This document shows positions 17,174 through 27,120 of a DNA stretch of 64,000 nucleotides, piece after piece. The position numbers and the translations under genes are program-made. The stretch is taken from assembly GCF_900230225.1 (NCBI RefSeq), contig NZ_OCNH01000002.1, forward strand, positions 1 to 64,000, written 5' to 3'. Numbering within the stretch: the stretch's first letter is position 1; each line of letters starts with the position of its first letter. The notes below the pieces were generated by a model. That model had not been told where the DNA came from, ran no database searches, and saw nothing but the letters and a program-made list of their open reading frames with translations. Origin of the DNA: Spirosoma fluviale (GTDB taxonomy: Bacteria > Bacteroidota > Bacteroidia > Cytophagales > Spirosomataceae).

Positions 17174-18007
17174 ATGAATCTACACGAGTTTATTCAGTTG
17201 GCCCTTGCCGAGGATGTCGGCGATGGCGACCATACATCTTTATCGACTATTCCGGCCGATGCGCAGAAGCGCGCCCGGCTGCTGGTGAAAGAAACGGGTA
17301 TCCTGGCGGGTGTCGAGGTAGCTAAAGCCGTATTTGCCGAAGTAGACCCCAACTTTGTGGTGGACGTTCTTCTGCACGATGGAGCCGCCATCACCCCCGG
17401 CGATGTGGTGCTGACCGTGAGTGGGAATGCCCGGAATATTCTAACTGCCGAACGCTTGGTGCTGAACTGCATGCAGAGGATGAGCGGCATTGCTACGCAC
17501 ACCCGCGAACTGGTCAACCTGCTGGAAGGCACACGCGCCAAACTCCTGGATACGCGCAAAACCACGCCTAATTTCCGGATTTGTGAGAAAATGGCCACGA
17601 AAATTGGTGGTGCCGTGAACCACCGGTTCGGGCTTTACGACATGATTTTGATCAAAGACAATCATGTCGACTATGCCGGCAGCATCGAAGCGGCCATTAC
17701 CAAAGCCGTGACCTATTTGACGGACACGGGCCGGAATCTACGCATTGAAGTAGAAACCCGAAACCGCGCCGAGGTAGAGGAAGTACTCCGGGTAGGACAG
17801 GTCGATGTGATCCTGCTGGATAACTTCGCTCCCGATGAAATACGGGATATGGTGCGGCTGATCAACGGTCGCTTCGTCACGGAAGCTTCGGGTGGCATTG
17901 ATGAAACGAATCTACGCGCCTACGCCGAAACGGGTGTCGATTATATTTCGTCCGGTGCGCTAACCCATCAGATCAAAAGTCTGGATTTAAGCCTGAAGGC
18001 GTATTAG
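17174..18007 (+). CDS. nadC: Nicotinate-nucleotide diphosphorylase (carboxylating)
   Basis: A 277-residue quinolinate phosphoribosyltransferase, which makes nicotinate mononucleotide from quinolinate and PRPP in de novo NAD synthesis. Visible signatures are the N-terminal LAEDVGDGDHTS, the active-site ARAKLLDTRKTTPNFR (about residues 117-132), the GGAVNHRFGLYDMILIKDNHV segment (about 143-163) and the C-terminal EASGGIDETNLRAYAETGVDYIS loop. Length is typical. The partner genes nadA and nadB lie about 35 kb away. A possible TACCTTG -7 box at 17162-17168 is only 5 bases from the ATG, so a leaderless transcript is possible. Confidence 0.96.
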   Translation: MNLHEFIQLALAEDVGDGDHTSLSTIPADAQKRARLLVKETGILAGVEVAKAVFAEVDPNFVVDVLLHDGAAITPGDVVLTVSGNARNILTAERLVLNCMQRMSGIATHTRELVNLLEGTRAKLLDTRKTTPNFRICEKMATKIGGAVNHRFGLYDMILIKDNHVDYAGSIEAAITKAVTYLTDTGRNLRIEVETRNRAEVEEVLRVGQVDVILLDNFAPDEIRDMVRLINGRFVTEASGGIDETNLRAYAETGVDYISSGALTHQIKSLDLSLKAY

Positions 18008-18018
18008 TTATTAGTTAT

Positions 18019-18100
18019 TGAGTTATTGGTTATTGAGTTGTTCGCTATTAGCAGATTGTTACGCATTCACGAATAACGAGTAACCATTAACCAATACTCA
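18019..18100. repeat. Imperfect inverted repeat between nadC and a convergent gene
   Basis: A TGAGTTATTGGTTATTG-like sequence from 18019 is mirrored by the end of the spacer to 18100, with several mismatches. The right end includes the TGA stop of the convergent gene. The left part also contains tandem TTATTAG/TTATTGA units (18004-18036). Confidence 0.5.
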
Positions 18101-18457
18101 TTTTGCTGGGTTCTCATCAATGCCTAACCGGGGTAGAGCCGGGTTGAGGACGCGGGGAACAACTTTGACCCGAAAAACGCGGGCACCCGCTACGTTAAAA
18201 TCACAGCTGTAAAAATCCCGCTGCTTCACGCCCCGATACACCGCCGTGTAATTGACCCTGGGTGGCCAGTTATTAAACGCCAATTCAGCTGTAATGGCAT
18301 CCACCGCTTTCCGAAGATTAGAGAAGAAAATGACCGTTGGCTCACGCTGACGTAACGTCGTTAAGGTCCCAACATGCTGAATCGTGACTTCGTAAATAAT
18401 ACGGCCACTTTGTTTGAGAATCGCCCTTTTGGGCGCTTTTTCAGGCAAATCGTTCAT
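18098..18457 (-). CDS. Hypothetical cytoplasmic protein
   Basis: The 119-residue product (from MNDLPEKAPKRA) has no signal peptide or membrane segment. It is rich in beta-strand and basic residues, for example GRIIYEVTIQHVGTL and RVFRVKVVPRVLNP. A start three codons earlier (18466) is equally possible. No family is recognised. A possible -7 box TAGTTTTG lies on the minus strand about 45 bases upstream (18503-18510). It is convergent with nadC. Confidence 0.6.
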   Translation of the reverse strand: MNDLPEKAPKRAILKQSGRIIYEVTIQHVGTLTTLRQREPTVIFFSNLRKAVDAITAELAFNNWPPRVNYTAVYRGVKQRDFYSCDFNVAGARVFRVKVVPRVLNPALPRLGIDENPAK

Positions 18458-18555
18458 ATATATCAATAATACGAAAAACTATTTGATTATTTTTCAAGGT
18501 CAAAACTAATTCAGGTACAACTTGGTTTTACCTACAACTATGCAAGATCAATCTG

Positions 18556-18590
18556 CCCGGCCACGCTCAAGCGGCCGGGTATTTTTGTTT
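18556..18590 (+). terminator. Orphan plus-strand terminator
   Basis: CCCGGCC at 18556-18562 pairs with GGCCGGG at 18573-18579, followed by a T-rich run (TATTTTTGTTT). No plus-strand gene lies between 18008 and this site; it could end a small RNA starting in 18458-18540 or be a leftover. Confidence 0.55.
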
Positions 18591-18655
18591 ATTACGCCTT
18601 ATAAAGTCGTGTTAAGATCAAGCTGATTAACTCAGTTTGTTAAAATCAGGCGAAC

Positions 18656-18690
18656 AAAAAAGCGTCGACCTGGCAGGCCGACGCTTTTTT
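18656..18690 (-). terminator. Terminator of the pyruvate dehydrogenase E1 beta gene
   Basis: AAAAAAGCGTCG at 18656-18667 pairs perfectly with CGACGCTTTTTT at 18679-18690; the minus-strand U-run follows the stem. It starts 18 bases after the stop codon. Confidence 0.9.
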
Positions 18691-18708
18691 CTATAGAAAT
18701 CAGTACGT

Positions 18709-19689
18709 CTATTTCTTATACATCACCGTTTCTACCGCTTGCAACGTACGCTTTACGTTCGGTAAAATGGCTTCGATAAGGGTAGGTGCATAAGGCAACG
18801 GCAAGTCCATGCTGTTGACCCGAACAACGGGCGCATCCAGATAATCAAATGCGTTCCGCTGGATATTGTAGGTCAACTCCGACGAAATGGCGGCTAATGG
18901 CCAGGCTTCTTCAACGATAACGCAGCGGTTCGTTTTCTTAACCGATTTGATAATGGTAGCATAGTCGATGGGGCGAACCGAGCGCAGGTCGATCACTTCC
19001 GCCGACACACCGTTCTTGGCTAGTTCATCGGCAGCCGCCAGAGCTACTTTCATGATCTTGCCGAACGACACAATCGTAACGTCGTTTCCTTCCCGAACAA
19101 CATTAGCCTGGCCAATCGGAATCAGGTATTCTTCTTCCGGAACCTGGCCTTTATCGCCGTACATCAGCTCCGACTCCATGAAAATGACGGGGTCGTTGTC
19201 GCGGATACACGACTTGAGCAATCCTTTCGCGTCGTATGGATTTGACGGAACGACCACTTTCAGACCGGATGTATTGGCAAACCAGTTTTCGAAGTTCTGC
19301 GAGTGCTGTGACGACAGCATCCCGGCATTACCCGTTGGTCCACGGAATACAATGGGGCAGGAATACTGGCCACCCGACATCGACATAATTTTAGCTGCTG
19401 AGTTAATGACCTGATCAATCGCTACGAGCGAGAAGTTGAAGGTCATAAACTCAATGATTGGCCGTAGTCCGTTAATGGCCGATCCAACGCCAATACCGGC
19501 GAAACCAAGCTCGGCAATGGGGGTATCAATAACCCGCTCAGGCCCAAATTCATCCAGCATTCCCTGACTGACTTTGTAAGCTCCGTTGTATTCAGCGACT
19601 TCTTCGCCCATCAGATAAACTTTCGGATCCCGGCGCATTTCTTCCGTCATTGCCTCCCGCAGGGCTTCACGGAATTGTATTTCTCTCAT
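18709..19689 (-). CDS. pdhB: Pyruvate dehydrogenase E1 component, beta subunit
   Basis: A 326-residue thiamine-diphosphate enzyme beta subunit, length typical of PdhB/AcoB. MREIQFREALREAMTEEM starts the pyrimidine-binding domain, GEEVAEYNGAYKVSQG (about residues 28-43) holds the Glu that activates the cofactor, and GLAD-like IDTPIAELGFAGIGVGSA follows near 56. It works with an alpha subunit, E2 and E3 to convert pyruvate to acetyl-CoA. The alpha subunit is not next to it, so it is a stand-alone gene with its own promoter (19765-19796) and terminator. Specificity for pyruvate rather than branched-chain oxo acids is inferred. Confidence 0.9.
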   Translation of the reverse strand: MREIQFREALREAMTEEMRRDPKVYLMGEEVAEYNGAYKVSQGMLDEFGPERVIDTPIAELGFAGIGVGSAINGLRPIIEFMTFNFSLVAIDQVINSAAKIMSMSGGQYSCPIVFRGPTGNAGMLSSQHSQNFENWFANTSGLKVVVPSNPYDAKGLLKSCIRDNDPVIFMESELMYGDKGQVPEEEYLIPIGQANVVREGNDVTIVSFGKIMKVALAAADELAKNGVSAEVIDLRSVRPIDYATIIKSVKKTNRCVIVEEAWPLAAISSELTYNIQRNAFDYLDAPVVRVNSMDLPLPYAPTLIEAILPNVKRTLQAVETVMYKK

Positions 19690-19764
19690 AATGAGTGCGT
19701 TGATTGCATTTGGTTACTCGTTCGGGTCTGGTTGGTACGTGAACGAGATGGCAGAAAAAACGGT

Positions 19765-19796
19765 CAAAATTAGGCAAAATGCCCTGATTCATCAAA
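19765..19796 (-). promoter_or_regulatory. Consensus Bacteroidota promoter of pdhB
   Basis: On the minus strand TTTG (19793-19796), a 20-base spacer and TAATTTTG (19765-19772) match the Bacteroidota housekeeping promoter exactly. Transcription should begin near 19758, giving a leader of about 70 bases. Confidence 0.75.
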
Positions 19797-20147
19797 TTGC
19801 TTTTCAGGCTTCTTTTGTGAGCACCAACATCGGCCTTAAATGAATCCCGGCCTATCATGATTTTCTGGCTCAGGACGGCTTCTGTTACACGTAAAAACGG
19901 CTGGCAAAATCAGGAGGCTATCGTTGTATTCACAGAAATTAACGATTTATCGAGGGCAGGATGCAACTAATCCGCCCGTTTTCCCATCCCTTGAAAACAG
20001 TCAGCCAGTTGGGCAACATGTTAAATTTCCATAACGACATATATCCTTGCCTGGAAGCCACATAGCTTTGCGTCAACGCTATCAGCCCCAAGTCGATAAG
20101 CCTGAACAATGAACTGATTTACTGCCTTTTGCCTATAACCTGTCGTT
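19797..20147. other. Intergenic region between pdhB and the TonB-dependent receptor
   Basis: With the promoter above, 19690-20147 holds no convincing gene. On the plus strand TAGCTTTG (20063-20070) is a perfect -7 box for the receptor at 20148, but no good -33 box precedes it. A short palindrome AACATGTT occurs at 20025-20032. Nothing else stands out. Confidence 0.5.
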
Positions 20148-22589
20148 ATGAAAAACCTTTTCCTGATTGCTTTCTGGCTGATGCCATTATTGACGTTTGC
20201 TCAACTAAACCCAGGTCGTATCAGCGGTATACTCACCGACTCTACCACGACCAACACCGTTCCTTTTGCGACGGTGGCGCTACAAAACCCCAACGGAACC
20301 CTACTAAAAGGGGTCACTACGGATGAAAAGGGAAGTTTTTCTATTGAACAAATAGCTTTTGGCACGTATAAACTTGTCATTTCTTTTGTTGGCTATCGTA
20401 GCCGAACGATTGATAACATTGCGATTACCGCCGAAAAGCCGATTGTGACCTTACCGCCCACTACAATGGCGCTGGACAGCCGTAGTTTGAAGCAGGTGGA
20501 TGTGGTTGGGCAAAAGGCATTGGTGGAAGACAAAGGCGACCGACTTGTGTATAACGCCGAGCGAGATGCGTCGAATACGGGTGGAACTGCCGCCGATGTA
20601 CTGCGAAAAGTGCCCATGCTGACGGTTGATCTGGACGGTAACCTGAAAATGCGCGGGAGTGGCAACATCAAGGTGCTGGTCAACGGGAAGCCGTCGAGTA
20701 TTATGGCGCGTAATCTGGCCGACGCACTGAAACAGATGCCTGCCAATAATATTAAGTCGGTAGAAGTGATCACCAGCCCCGGTGCCAAATACGATGCCGA
20801 AGGGTCGGCGGGGGTTATCAATATTATCACTAAAAAAGCGGTACAGGGAACGAACGGAACGGTCAATGCCACGGCGGGTAATCTGAATCGCTCGCTGGGC
20901 GGTAATTTAAACGTGAAGGGTAAAAAACTGGGGCTGGCTATTTCACTCAATGGCTACCAATACCGAAACATTGGCGAAAATACCAGTACCCGCACGTCGC
21001 TATCCGCTGGAGTGCCAACCAGTATTCTTCGCCAGAGTACTTACCGAGATAATACCGGCACCGGTGGCTATGGCGAGATGAGTCTCGATTACGACCCCGA
21101 CACAACGAACCGGATTAATTTCTCGGCCAACGCCTGGGGCGGAAACTTTCCCATGAACAGCACCTTGGACAGCCGTCTGACCGATGCACAGGGTGGGTTG
21201 TTACAGGCGTATCACCGCGATATTCAATTCCGAAATCCCTACGGGAACACAGAGTTTAACCTCGGCTGGACCAAGTCGTTCAAAAAGCCGGGGCAGGAAT
21301 TTTCCCTGCTGACGCAGTACGCCCGGATGCCGGACAACTATTACTACACCATCCGGCAAAACAACATGGGTTCGGAAGTGCCCACGTATCTGGAGCGCAG
21401 CACGAACCTGAGCCGCAACAACGAATACACGTTTCAGGCCGATTACACGCACCCGCTTACAGCACGTACCAAACGGGATACCCTCAATATTAAACTGGAA
21501 GCCGGAGCCAAAGCCATTCAGCGGAGTATCGGCAGTGAGTTTGTTGTTGAACAGGCAACCACCGGACTCGATGCCGATTATAAGCTCGATCCGAGCCGCT
21601 CCAACGATTTTATGTACGATCAACGGGTAGTATCCGGGTATACCTCTTTGAAAATCGATACAAAACGGAAGTGGAATTTGACGGCAGGGGCTCGTTTGGA
21701 GCATACAACCATATCGGGCGATTTTGTATCGACGAAGACCGCTTTCAATAGCCAGTATCAGAACCTGATTCCGAGTTTTACCCTGGCAAAAACCCTTCGG
21801 GAGAAACACACGGTTAAGGTCAGCTACACACAGCGAATTTCCCGACCGTTGATCTGGTACCTGAACCCGTTCCGCAACGCCAGTGACCCCAATAACATCC
21901 AGACGGGCAACCCATTCCTGAACCCTGAGCTGACTCATGCTACGGAACTGTCGTACAGTACATTCGGGAAAGAAGGCTCGTCGTTCAATGCGGCTCTGTT
22001 CTGGCGGCAAACAAACAACGCTATTGAATGGCTGTCGACGGTTAATCCACAGGGTGTTGCGCTAACGACGCCCCAGAACATTGGCCGTAATGCCAGCTAC
22101 GGGGCCAATATGAACCTGACGCTTCAGCCGAGTAAGCAGCTTAATATGACCGTTAGCACCGATCTTACCTATGTAGACCTGACTAGTCTGGCTCTCAACC
22201 AGCGAACAAATGGCTGGGTCTGGAGTGTAAGCCCAAATGTATCGTATAAACTGCCCAAAGACCTTACGATACAGGCCAATGGCTATGTTGGCTCGGGTTG
22301 GATTTCCCTCCAAAGCCGGAACTCAGGCTGGTATTATTACGGTCTGTCGGCCAAGAAGGAGTTGATGGACAAGAAGATCACGCTGACGCTGAATGTCAAT
22401 AACCCGTTCAACCGCAGTGTTCGGATAACTGGTGAGCAATTCGCTCCGAGTTTTACGGCGCAGAATACGTCAATGTTCGTCAATCGCTCGGTGCGGCTGA
22501 CGCTGAGCTATAAGTTTGGCCAAATGAGTTCGGGGGGTAAACAGAGCCGGAAAATTCGCAACGACGATAGCAAAGGAGGAGGACAGTAA
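20148..22589 (+). CDS. TonB-dependent receptor-like outer-membrane beta-barrel protein
   Basis: An 813-residue outer-membrane protein. A signal peptide (MKNLFLIAFWLMPLLTFAQ) is followed by a carboxypeptidase-regulatory-like beta-sandwich (about residues 24-105), a TonB plug domain (about 125-230, with LRKVPMLTVDLDGNLKMRGSG and AEGSAGVINIITKK), and a large barrel to the C-terminus. The last part, NPFNRSVRITGEQF then a basic tail after SYKFGQ, is typical of the outer-membrane barrel family 3 in Bacteroidota. It lacks a SusD partner next door, so it is not a classic Sus pair; ligand is unknown. Confidence 0.9.
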   Translation: MKNLFLIAFWLMPLLTFAQLNPGRISGILTDSTTTNTVPFATVALQNPNGTLLKGVTTDEKGSFSIEQIAFGTYKLVISFVGYRSRTIDNIAITAEKPIVTLPPTTMALDSRSLKQVDVVGQKALVEDKGDRLVYNAERDASNTGGTAADVLRKVPMLTVDLDGNLKMRGSGNIKVLVNGKPSSIMARNLADALKQMPANNIKSVEVITSPGAKYDAEGSAGVINIITKKAVQGTNGTVNATAGNLNRSLGGNLNVKGKKLGLAISLNGYQYRNIGENTSTRTSLSAGVPTSILRQSTYRDNTGTGGYGEMSLDYDPDTTNRINFSANAWGGNFPMNSTLDSRLTDAQGGLLQAYHRDIQFRNPYGNTEFNLGWTKSFKKPGQEFSLLTQYARMPDNYYYTIRQNNMGSEVPTYLERSTNLSRNNEYTFQADYTHPLTARTKRDTLNIKLEAGAKAIQRSIGSEFVVEQATTGLDADYKLDPSRSNDFMYDQRVVSGYTSLKIDTKRKWNLTAGARLEHTTISGDFVSTKTAFNSQYQNLIPSFTLAKTLREKHTVKVSYTQRISRPLIWYLNPFRNASDPNNIQTGNPFLNPELTHATELSYSTFGKEGSSFNAALFWRQTNNAIEWLSTVNPQGVALTTPQNIGRNASYGANMNLTLQPSKQLNMTVSTDLTYVDLTSLALNQRTNGWVWSVSPNVSYKLPKDLTIQANGYVGSGWISLQSRNSGWYYYGLSAKKELMDKKITLTLNVNNPFNRSVRITGEQFAPSFTAQNTSMFVNRSVRLTLSYKFGQMSSGGKQSRKIRNDDSKGGGQ

Positions 22590-22606
22590 GCGCGACGGAT
22601 GGGTTA

Positions 22607-24919
22607 TTAACGAATAACGGCCAGCTTCCCGGCCAGCCCTTCTGAACCGTCGGCGGAGACAACCACAACCAGATAAATGCCCGTTTGGGCCATACGGCCC
22701 CGGTAATCGCGGAGGCTCCAGGTAGCGGTTCCCCCCTGCGACCGGGTTTCATAAACGAGTTGACCACCCGCGTCAAGGATTTTGACCGTTGCATTGTCAG
22801 TCAGGCCATTGATACCAACCGTACCCGTAAAGTCCGGGCGGACTGGGTTAGGGAAGATCGTTAGGTTGCTAAGCGCCGAAGCCGGTTCTGTAGCTGTGCC
22901 CTGGTAGGAAACCAGGCCATTTGGCCGGTCGGCCGTTCCGGTTTCGATGAACACTTTGCCGCTGATCGGCTCGATGGCCAGTGCCTGAACCATATTGTTT
23001 GGTAGAGGGCTGTTGGCTGCGGTAAATGTGTTGAGCAATTGTGAGCCGTCGGGCGCAACATGATACAGACCGCTCCGGGTACCCAGCCATTTTCGGTTGC
23101 CACCATCAACGGCAATGGCCGTAATAAGCTCACTGGCCAGCAACCGACGCCCGTTAATTACGGGAGGCTGGGCGTCAATGGCTACATCGAACGCGCCCGC
23201 CGGATTGTCGAAAACCGTTGGACCCAGATCCGTCCCTACCCAAATAGCCCCCGTCCGGTCTTTCGAGAGCGCCCGAATGGTGTTGGTCAATAAGCCGCCC
23301 TGCCCGGTGCCGGTGCCTAAAAACCGGATTCGATTCGTTTGGGGGTCAAAAACCTGCAAGCCGCCCCCTAGATCGGGACGAAGCCACAGAAAACCATTAT
23401 CGTCGGGGACAATCTGGACGATGTTTGTTTGATTGACGGCCGGAAAGGACTGAAACTGTCCATCAGGTCGGCGAACGTGCAAAGTTGCCTGAGTAGACGT
23501 TGTTCGTCCGGTTGTGAGCCACAGGTTTCCGTCGATGTCAGAGGCCAGGCTGGTGATAAAGGGGCTAATCGTTGCGGGCAAGGCAACTGCCGTTGTGGCA
23601 ACTACCGTTGTGGCCTGTCCGTCGATCTGGCTCCAGAGTCCTCCGCCGAAACTGCTCAGGTAAAGTTTTTGCTCGGCCGATATATAGGCGGCTGCATTGA
23701 ACCCACGCGCCAGACCGGCAACCGGACTGCTAGCCCAGCGTTCAGCCGACACCGATAGCACATTTACCGGCGGCTGGCTACCCGAAAGCAGTGTGACGTC
23801 TAATGGACCGGTTGGCAAGGCGATCAGCGTTTGGGCGTATGTATACAGCTGGGCAAAGAAATCGCGGGTCGGACCTTCCGGTGTGATGCGCTGGAACGTA
23901 CCGGCATTACCTGCCAGCAAACCGCTCGACGCGTCGGCAACCCATACCGTGGTGCCATCGACCAGTGCCTCCCGTGGGTCACTCAGTAAAGAACCCGTAA
24001 CTGAACCAATACCCGGAGCCGTTACCGCCTGATTGGTCACCACCAGTAGTCCGGTCGCGCTCGGAAATTGCCGGATAAGTGGACTTGTGAGTGCCTGCGT
24101 CAGTACCCAGCCACCCGACTGTCGTTCATAAATCCCTTGTCCGTTGACGCTGGCCGACAATCGCCCCTGGTTGCTAACAATGGATTCAAGTTGTTGTCCC
24201 GGTTCGGGAACCGGCTTCCAGTTGGCGGGATCGGCGATATTTAGATTGGCCGCGAAACGCACCGCCCGAAGCCGACGGCCGGTATCCGTAACCCGTATTG
24301 GCGCGGTTAGAGCATAGAGGCTATCAGTAGTTGCGGCCGTTTGAAAGACAGGGAGGGGTGTTCCATCGGCTCGCTGACTGAAATACGTATCCCGGATTTC
24401 GTTCTTCAGCAAATCCAGAACAACAAGGCCGAAGTCGGTGCTCAGATACGCCGATGAGCCAACTCGATTGATGTGGTTGATGCCCCTTGCGATAGGTAGG
24501 GCCGAGGCCGTAACGATTGTGTTTACATTATTAACAGTGCCCGGCTCGTTGGTATCGGAAAGGTTCAAGAAGTCGATATTACCGTTTTGGTAGGCGATGA
24601 GCAGCCGCTTCTGGTCGGGTAGATACAACAGACGGCTGATGCCAATGTCGCTCAAACCATCCTGTTTGCCAAGCGTGGTTATCTCTCCATTGGTTTTACT
24701 GTAGTAGAAGAAACCGTTTTGGGTGGCCGCGTACACGGTTGTACCAACCACCGCCACAGAGCGTCCGGATTGGTAGCTAACGTGCGTTTGCCAGCTACCA
24801 ATCTGGGCAAATGATGGATAACAAAGGAGGAATGATACCAGAAGTACGGGTAATAAAAGCCAGGATTGAATCAAGCTGTGCTTTATGTTAGTATACGAAA
24901 AATACAACTTCTCATGCAT
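22607..24919 (-). CDS. porZ: PorZ-like T9SS beta-propeller protein with C-terminal sorting domain
   Basis: A 770-residue secreted protein. After a signal segment ending near SFAQ (residue 39), two beta-propellers follow; the opening [20 protein letters not shown] and the [22 protein letters not shown] segment match PorZ. The last 75 residues ([11 protein letters not shown] to the C-terminus, with GQLVYE and GIYLV) form a T9SS type-A sorting domain. In Porphyromonas PorZ belongs to the attachment complex that binds A-LPS and hands it to the PorU sortase. ATG 24919 was chosen; it overlaps tdk by 8 bases, so the two are co-transcribed. PorU/PorV are not in the window. Confidence 0.85.
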   Translation of the reverse strand: MHEKLYFSYTNIKHSLIQSWLLLPVLLVSFLLCYPSFAQIGSWQTHVSYQSGRSVAVVGTTVYAATQNGFFYYSKTNGEITTLGKQDGLSDIGISRLLYLPDQKRLLIAYQNGNIDFLNLSDTNEPGTVNNVNTIVTASALPIARGINHINRVGSSAYLSTDFGLVVLDLLKNEIRDTYFSQRADGTPLPVFQTAATTDSLYALTAPIRVTDTGRRLRAVRFAANLNIADPANWKPVPEPGQQLESIVSNQGRLSASVNGQGIYERQSGGWVLTQALTSPLIRQFPSATGLLVVTNQAVTAPGIGSVTGSLLSDPREALVDGTTVWVADASSGLLAGNAGTFQRITPEGPTRDFFAQLYTYAQTLIALPTGPLDVTLLSGSQPPVNVLSVSAERWASSPVAGLARGFNAAAYISAEQKLYLSSFGGGLWSQIDGQATTVVATTAVALPATISPFITSLASDIDGNLWLTTGRTTSTQATLHVRRPDGQFQSFPAVNQTNIVQIVPDDNGFLWLRPDLGGGLQVFDPQTNRIRFLGTGTGQGGLLTNTIRALSKDRTGAIWVGTDLGPTVFDNPAGAFDVAIDAQPPVINGRRLLASELITAIAVDGGNRKWLGTRSGLYHVAPDGSQLLNTFTAANSPLPNNMVQALAIEPISGKVFIETGTADRPNGLVSYQGTATEPASALSNLTIFPNPVRPDFTGTVGINGLTDNATVKILDAGGQLVYETRSQGGTATWSLRDYRGRMAQTGIYLVVVVSADGSEGLAGKLAVIR

Positions 24920-25541
24920 CCTTGTCGGCGTCTTCATAAGCCCACTCTTTTCTACCCGCATCTTTACCAAGATTAAAGCACCGTCGGCAGCGGGCTTCGT
25001 AACTATCCGTTTCGCCCAGAAGTACACGCTCTTTAGATGGCACTAGCCGATAAGAGTATTGAGCTATATCACCACATACAACGCATATGGCGTGGACTTT
25101 CGTGACGTACTCAGCAATGCTCAGTAGTTGAGGCATGCACCCAAAGGGCTTACCGGCAAAATCCATATCCAGTCCGGCAACGATAACTCGCTTTCCCTGA
25201 TTGGCCAGTTGCGTACAGACATCGGTGATTTCCTGGTCGAAAAATTGAGCTTCGTCGATACCAACCACGTCACAATTTCCCGCTAAAGTTAAAATTTGGC
25301 CCGCTGTTTGCACAGGAATGGATGAAATCGTAATCGAAGAATGCGAAACGATATTTTCATCATGATATCGAGTGTCGAGAGCGGGTTTAACGATTTTGAC
25401 ATTCAGCTTCGCTATTTGGGCACGGGTAAGTCTGCGAATTAATTCTTCCGTTTTTCCGGAGAACATCGAGCCGCAGATTACTTCAATCCATCCGGTACGA
25501 AGATGAGGTGGTTCGCGACGACGGGAGGGTTCAATAAACAT
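24912..25541 (-). CDS. tdk: Thymidine kinase
   Basis: A 209-residue type II thymidine kinase. [15 protein letters not shown] (about residues 24-38) is the P-loop, GIDEAQFFD (about 94-102) the Asp/Glu-containing Walker-B-like segment, and CVVCGD with CRRC near 153-188 gives the four zinc-binding Cys. It phosphorylates thymidine for nucleotide salvage. It overlaps the start of porZ by 8 bases on the same strand. The first dozen residues ([17 protein letters not shown]) are typical of Bacteroidota orthologues. Confidence 0.95.
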   Translation of the reverse strand: MFIEPSRRREPPHLRTGWIEVICGSMFSGKTEELIRRLTRAQIAKLNVKIVKPALDTRYHDENIVSHSSITISSIPVQTAGQILTLAGNCDVVGIDEAQFFDQEITDVCTQLANQGKRVIVAGLDMDFAGKPFGCMPQLLSIAEYVTKVHAICVVCGDIAQYSYRLVPSKERVLLGETDSYEARCRRCFNLGKDAGRKEWAYEDADKDA

Positions 25542-25757
25542 TGATATAGATCAAAAAGACTGATAAATACAGCCGGGTGGCCAACTCAACCATGGGGGAC
25601 AATGAAGAATAGAAACGAATACTGTTTCATCTATCCACACGGCTTACCCATCGTTGGCTTAAACTATGGAGCAGAACCCGCTGCATTTGATTTCTTCATT
25701 GATAACAGCCGGTTTGTAGCCGAAAGTTATATATTTACAAAACAAAGGCTTTTCCTG

Positions 25758-27026
25758 ATGTCGAACAAGTTTAACGCCAACGCCCTCTCTGAATACAGCA
25801 AGTCGTATGCCCGCCGGATCGCTTCTGACTTCTATCAGCAGCATTCTACAATGAACGGGCAGCAGATTTTATCGCTAACGCCTATTAGCCAGATCAATCT
25901 GTTTGTCATTAGTAGTTTATCTGACAAATGGCAGGCCGATGCGGCTAAGTTCCGCAGCCCTTATTTCGACTTTACGAATGAAGAGGTTCAGGAAGCTTTG
26001 CGCAACTTCATGAACGTGGTGTCGCAATATATTTCCGTTCGTCGTGAACATCTGGAACCACTTCTGGCCGACGCTACCCGCCGGGCCATTATCATGATTT
26101 TTGACCCCCGGGCCTATTTTGATGATATGCTCCGCAGCCAGCCGGAGTTTACCCTCACGGCCGATGCGCTGAAACAAGTCATCCGCTATACGAAAATAAA
26201 TCAGTTCATTCCAACGCATATTCTGCAACGGATGAACGGGAAACCGTTCATCTATGCGACTCAGGCATTGACCTATCTGGATGAAGTGCTAACGCAGCGG
26301 GGACATGATGTAGAGAAATACGATACGTTTGTCGAACTCTTCTCGGAAAAATTACCGATGGACGTGTCGGTATTGTTACGAAGTCACGTGCCGGATGCTA
26401 TCCTGGCGGCTCCGTTGCGGTCTTTCTTTGATACTGCAACCGAAGCCTCTGTTCCGCCCGCTCCCCTGGTGGCTCAGGAGCTAGCAACGACTGGCGCTGA
26501 ACCTAAGCCAGCTGTTCCATCACACGCTTATTTTGAAACTGTTGTCAGCAATACGGAAGAGTCCAGTGCCCAGGGGGCAATGTTCTTGGGCGATACTGCC
26601 GGTCCGGAGCCGGTAGCACCAAGTACACAACCGTCGCAGTTGTCGGCAGCTGGCCCGGAAGTGCAACGCCCTGCGGCAGATACTGCCCGATCTGCGGGTA
26701 CAGCTGATGCGCCCCCCACGCTGAATGACACTTTGCGCGAAGCTACTTTCTCTGAACCGACGACCGTTGCCGAAACGTTTCACCGGGCACCCATCGAAAG
26801 TATTGCGCGGAGTATCTCGCTAAACCAGAAGTTCCGGTTTATAAACCAACTTTTCAATGGCAATGCCAGCGCCTACAATCAGGCTGTAGAAGAGATTGAT
26901 ACGCTCAACAATTATGGTCAGGCGCTCGATTTGATTTCGTACCGCTACGCGTCGCAATACCTTTGGGATATGAGCAGCGATGAAGTAAGTGAACTGGTCG
27001 AAATTCTGAAGCGTCGGTTTGCATAA
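25758..27026 (+). CDS. Hypothetical protein with helical ends and Pro/Ala-rich linker
   Basis: From ATG 25758 (MSNKFNANALSEYSKSYARR) the product is 422 residues and cytoplasmic. The N-terminal 230 residues are mostly helical and end in CPxx-free, charged helices; 240-350 is a Pro/Ala/Thr/Glu-rich, probably disordered linker; the final 65 residues (ISLNQKFRFINQLFNGNASAYNQ onward) form a compact helical domain. That arrangement suggests a scaffold with two interaction domains. An in-frame start 156 bases earlier would add an unlikely aromatic-rich extension. The family name is unknown to me, though the ISLNQKFRFINQLF segment looks strongly conserved in type. Confidence 0.7.
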   Translation: MSNKFNANALSEYSKSYARRIASDFYQQHSTMNGQQILSLTPISQINLFVISSLSDKWQADAAKFRSPYFDFTNEEVQEALRNFMNVVSQYISVRREHLEPLLADATRRAIIMIFDPRAYFDDMLRSQPEFTLTADALKQVIRYTKINQFIPTHILQRMNGKPFIYATQALTYLDEVLTQRGHDVEKYDTFVELFSEKLPMDVSVLLRSHVPDAILAAPLRSFFDTATEASVPPAPLVAQELATTGAEPKPAVPSHAYFETVVSNTEESSAQGAMFLGDTAGPEPVAPSTQPSQLSAAGPEVQRPAADTARSAGTADAPPTLNDTLREATFSEPTTVAETFHRAPIESIARSISLNQKFRFINQLFNGNASAYNQAVEEIDTLNNYGQALDLISYRYASQYLWDMSSDEVSELVEILKRRFA

Positions 27027-27051
27027 AATTTTAACAAGTATACTTCTGGGG

Positions 27052-27059
27052 TAAGTTTG
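27052..27059 (+). promoter_or_regulatory. Possible -7 box for the helix-hairpin-helix gene
   Basis: TAAGTTTG at 27052-27059 is an exact TAnnTTTG; no TTTG -33 box is found at the right distance. The TTG start codon at 27121 lies 62 bases downstream. Confidence 0.35.
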
Positions 27060-27120
27060 TGGCTTTGTTGTCCTGCGTCCGTCTAAGTTCGTATGTGTAA
27101 CTTATTTATCACAAAGGGCT

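Noticed and set aside
18004-18100. Possible short tandem-repeat or CRISPR-like region (TTATTAG/TTATTGG units)
   Set aside because: Units are too short and irregular and have no spacers; it is better described as an imperfect palindrome between convergent genes.
19667-19858. 63-codon minus-strand frame upstream of pdhB
   Set aside because: It contains the consensus pdhB promoter and has no protein-like features.
21201-22010. 269-codon minus-strand frame within the TonB-dependent receptor
   Set aside because: Lies wholly inside a receptor gene with strong family features; His/Arg/Val composition typical of antisense frames.
25602-25757. 52-codon N-terminal extension of the hypothetical protein at 25758
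   Set aside because: Aromatic/Cys-rich and unlike the helical, conserved-looking sequence after ATG 25758.
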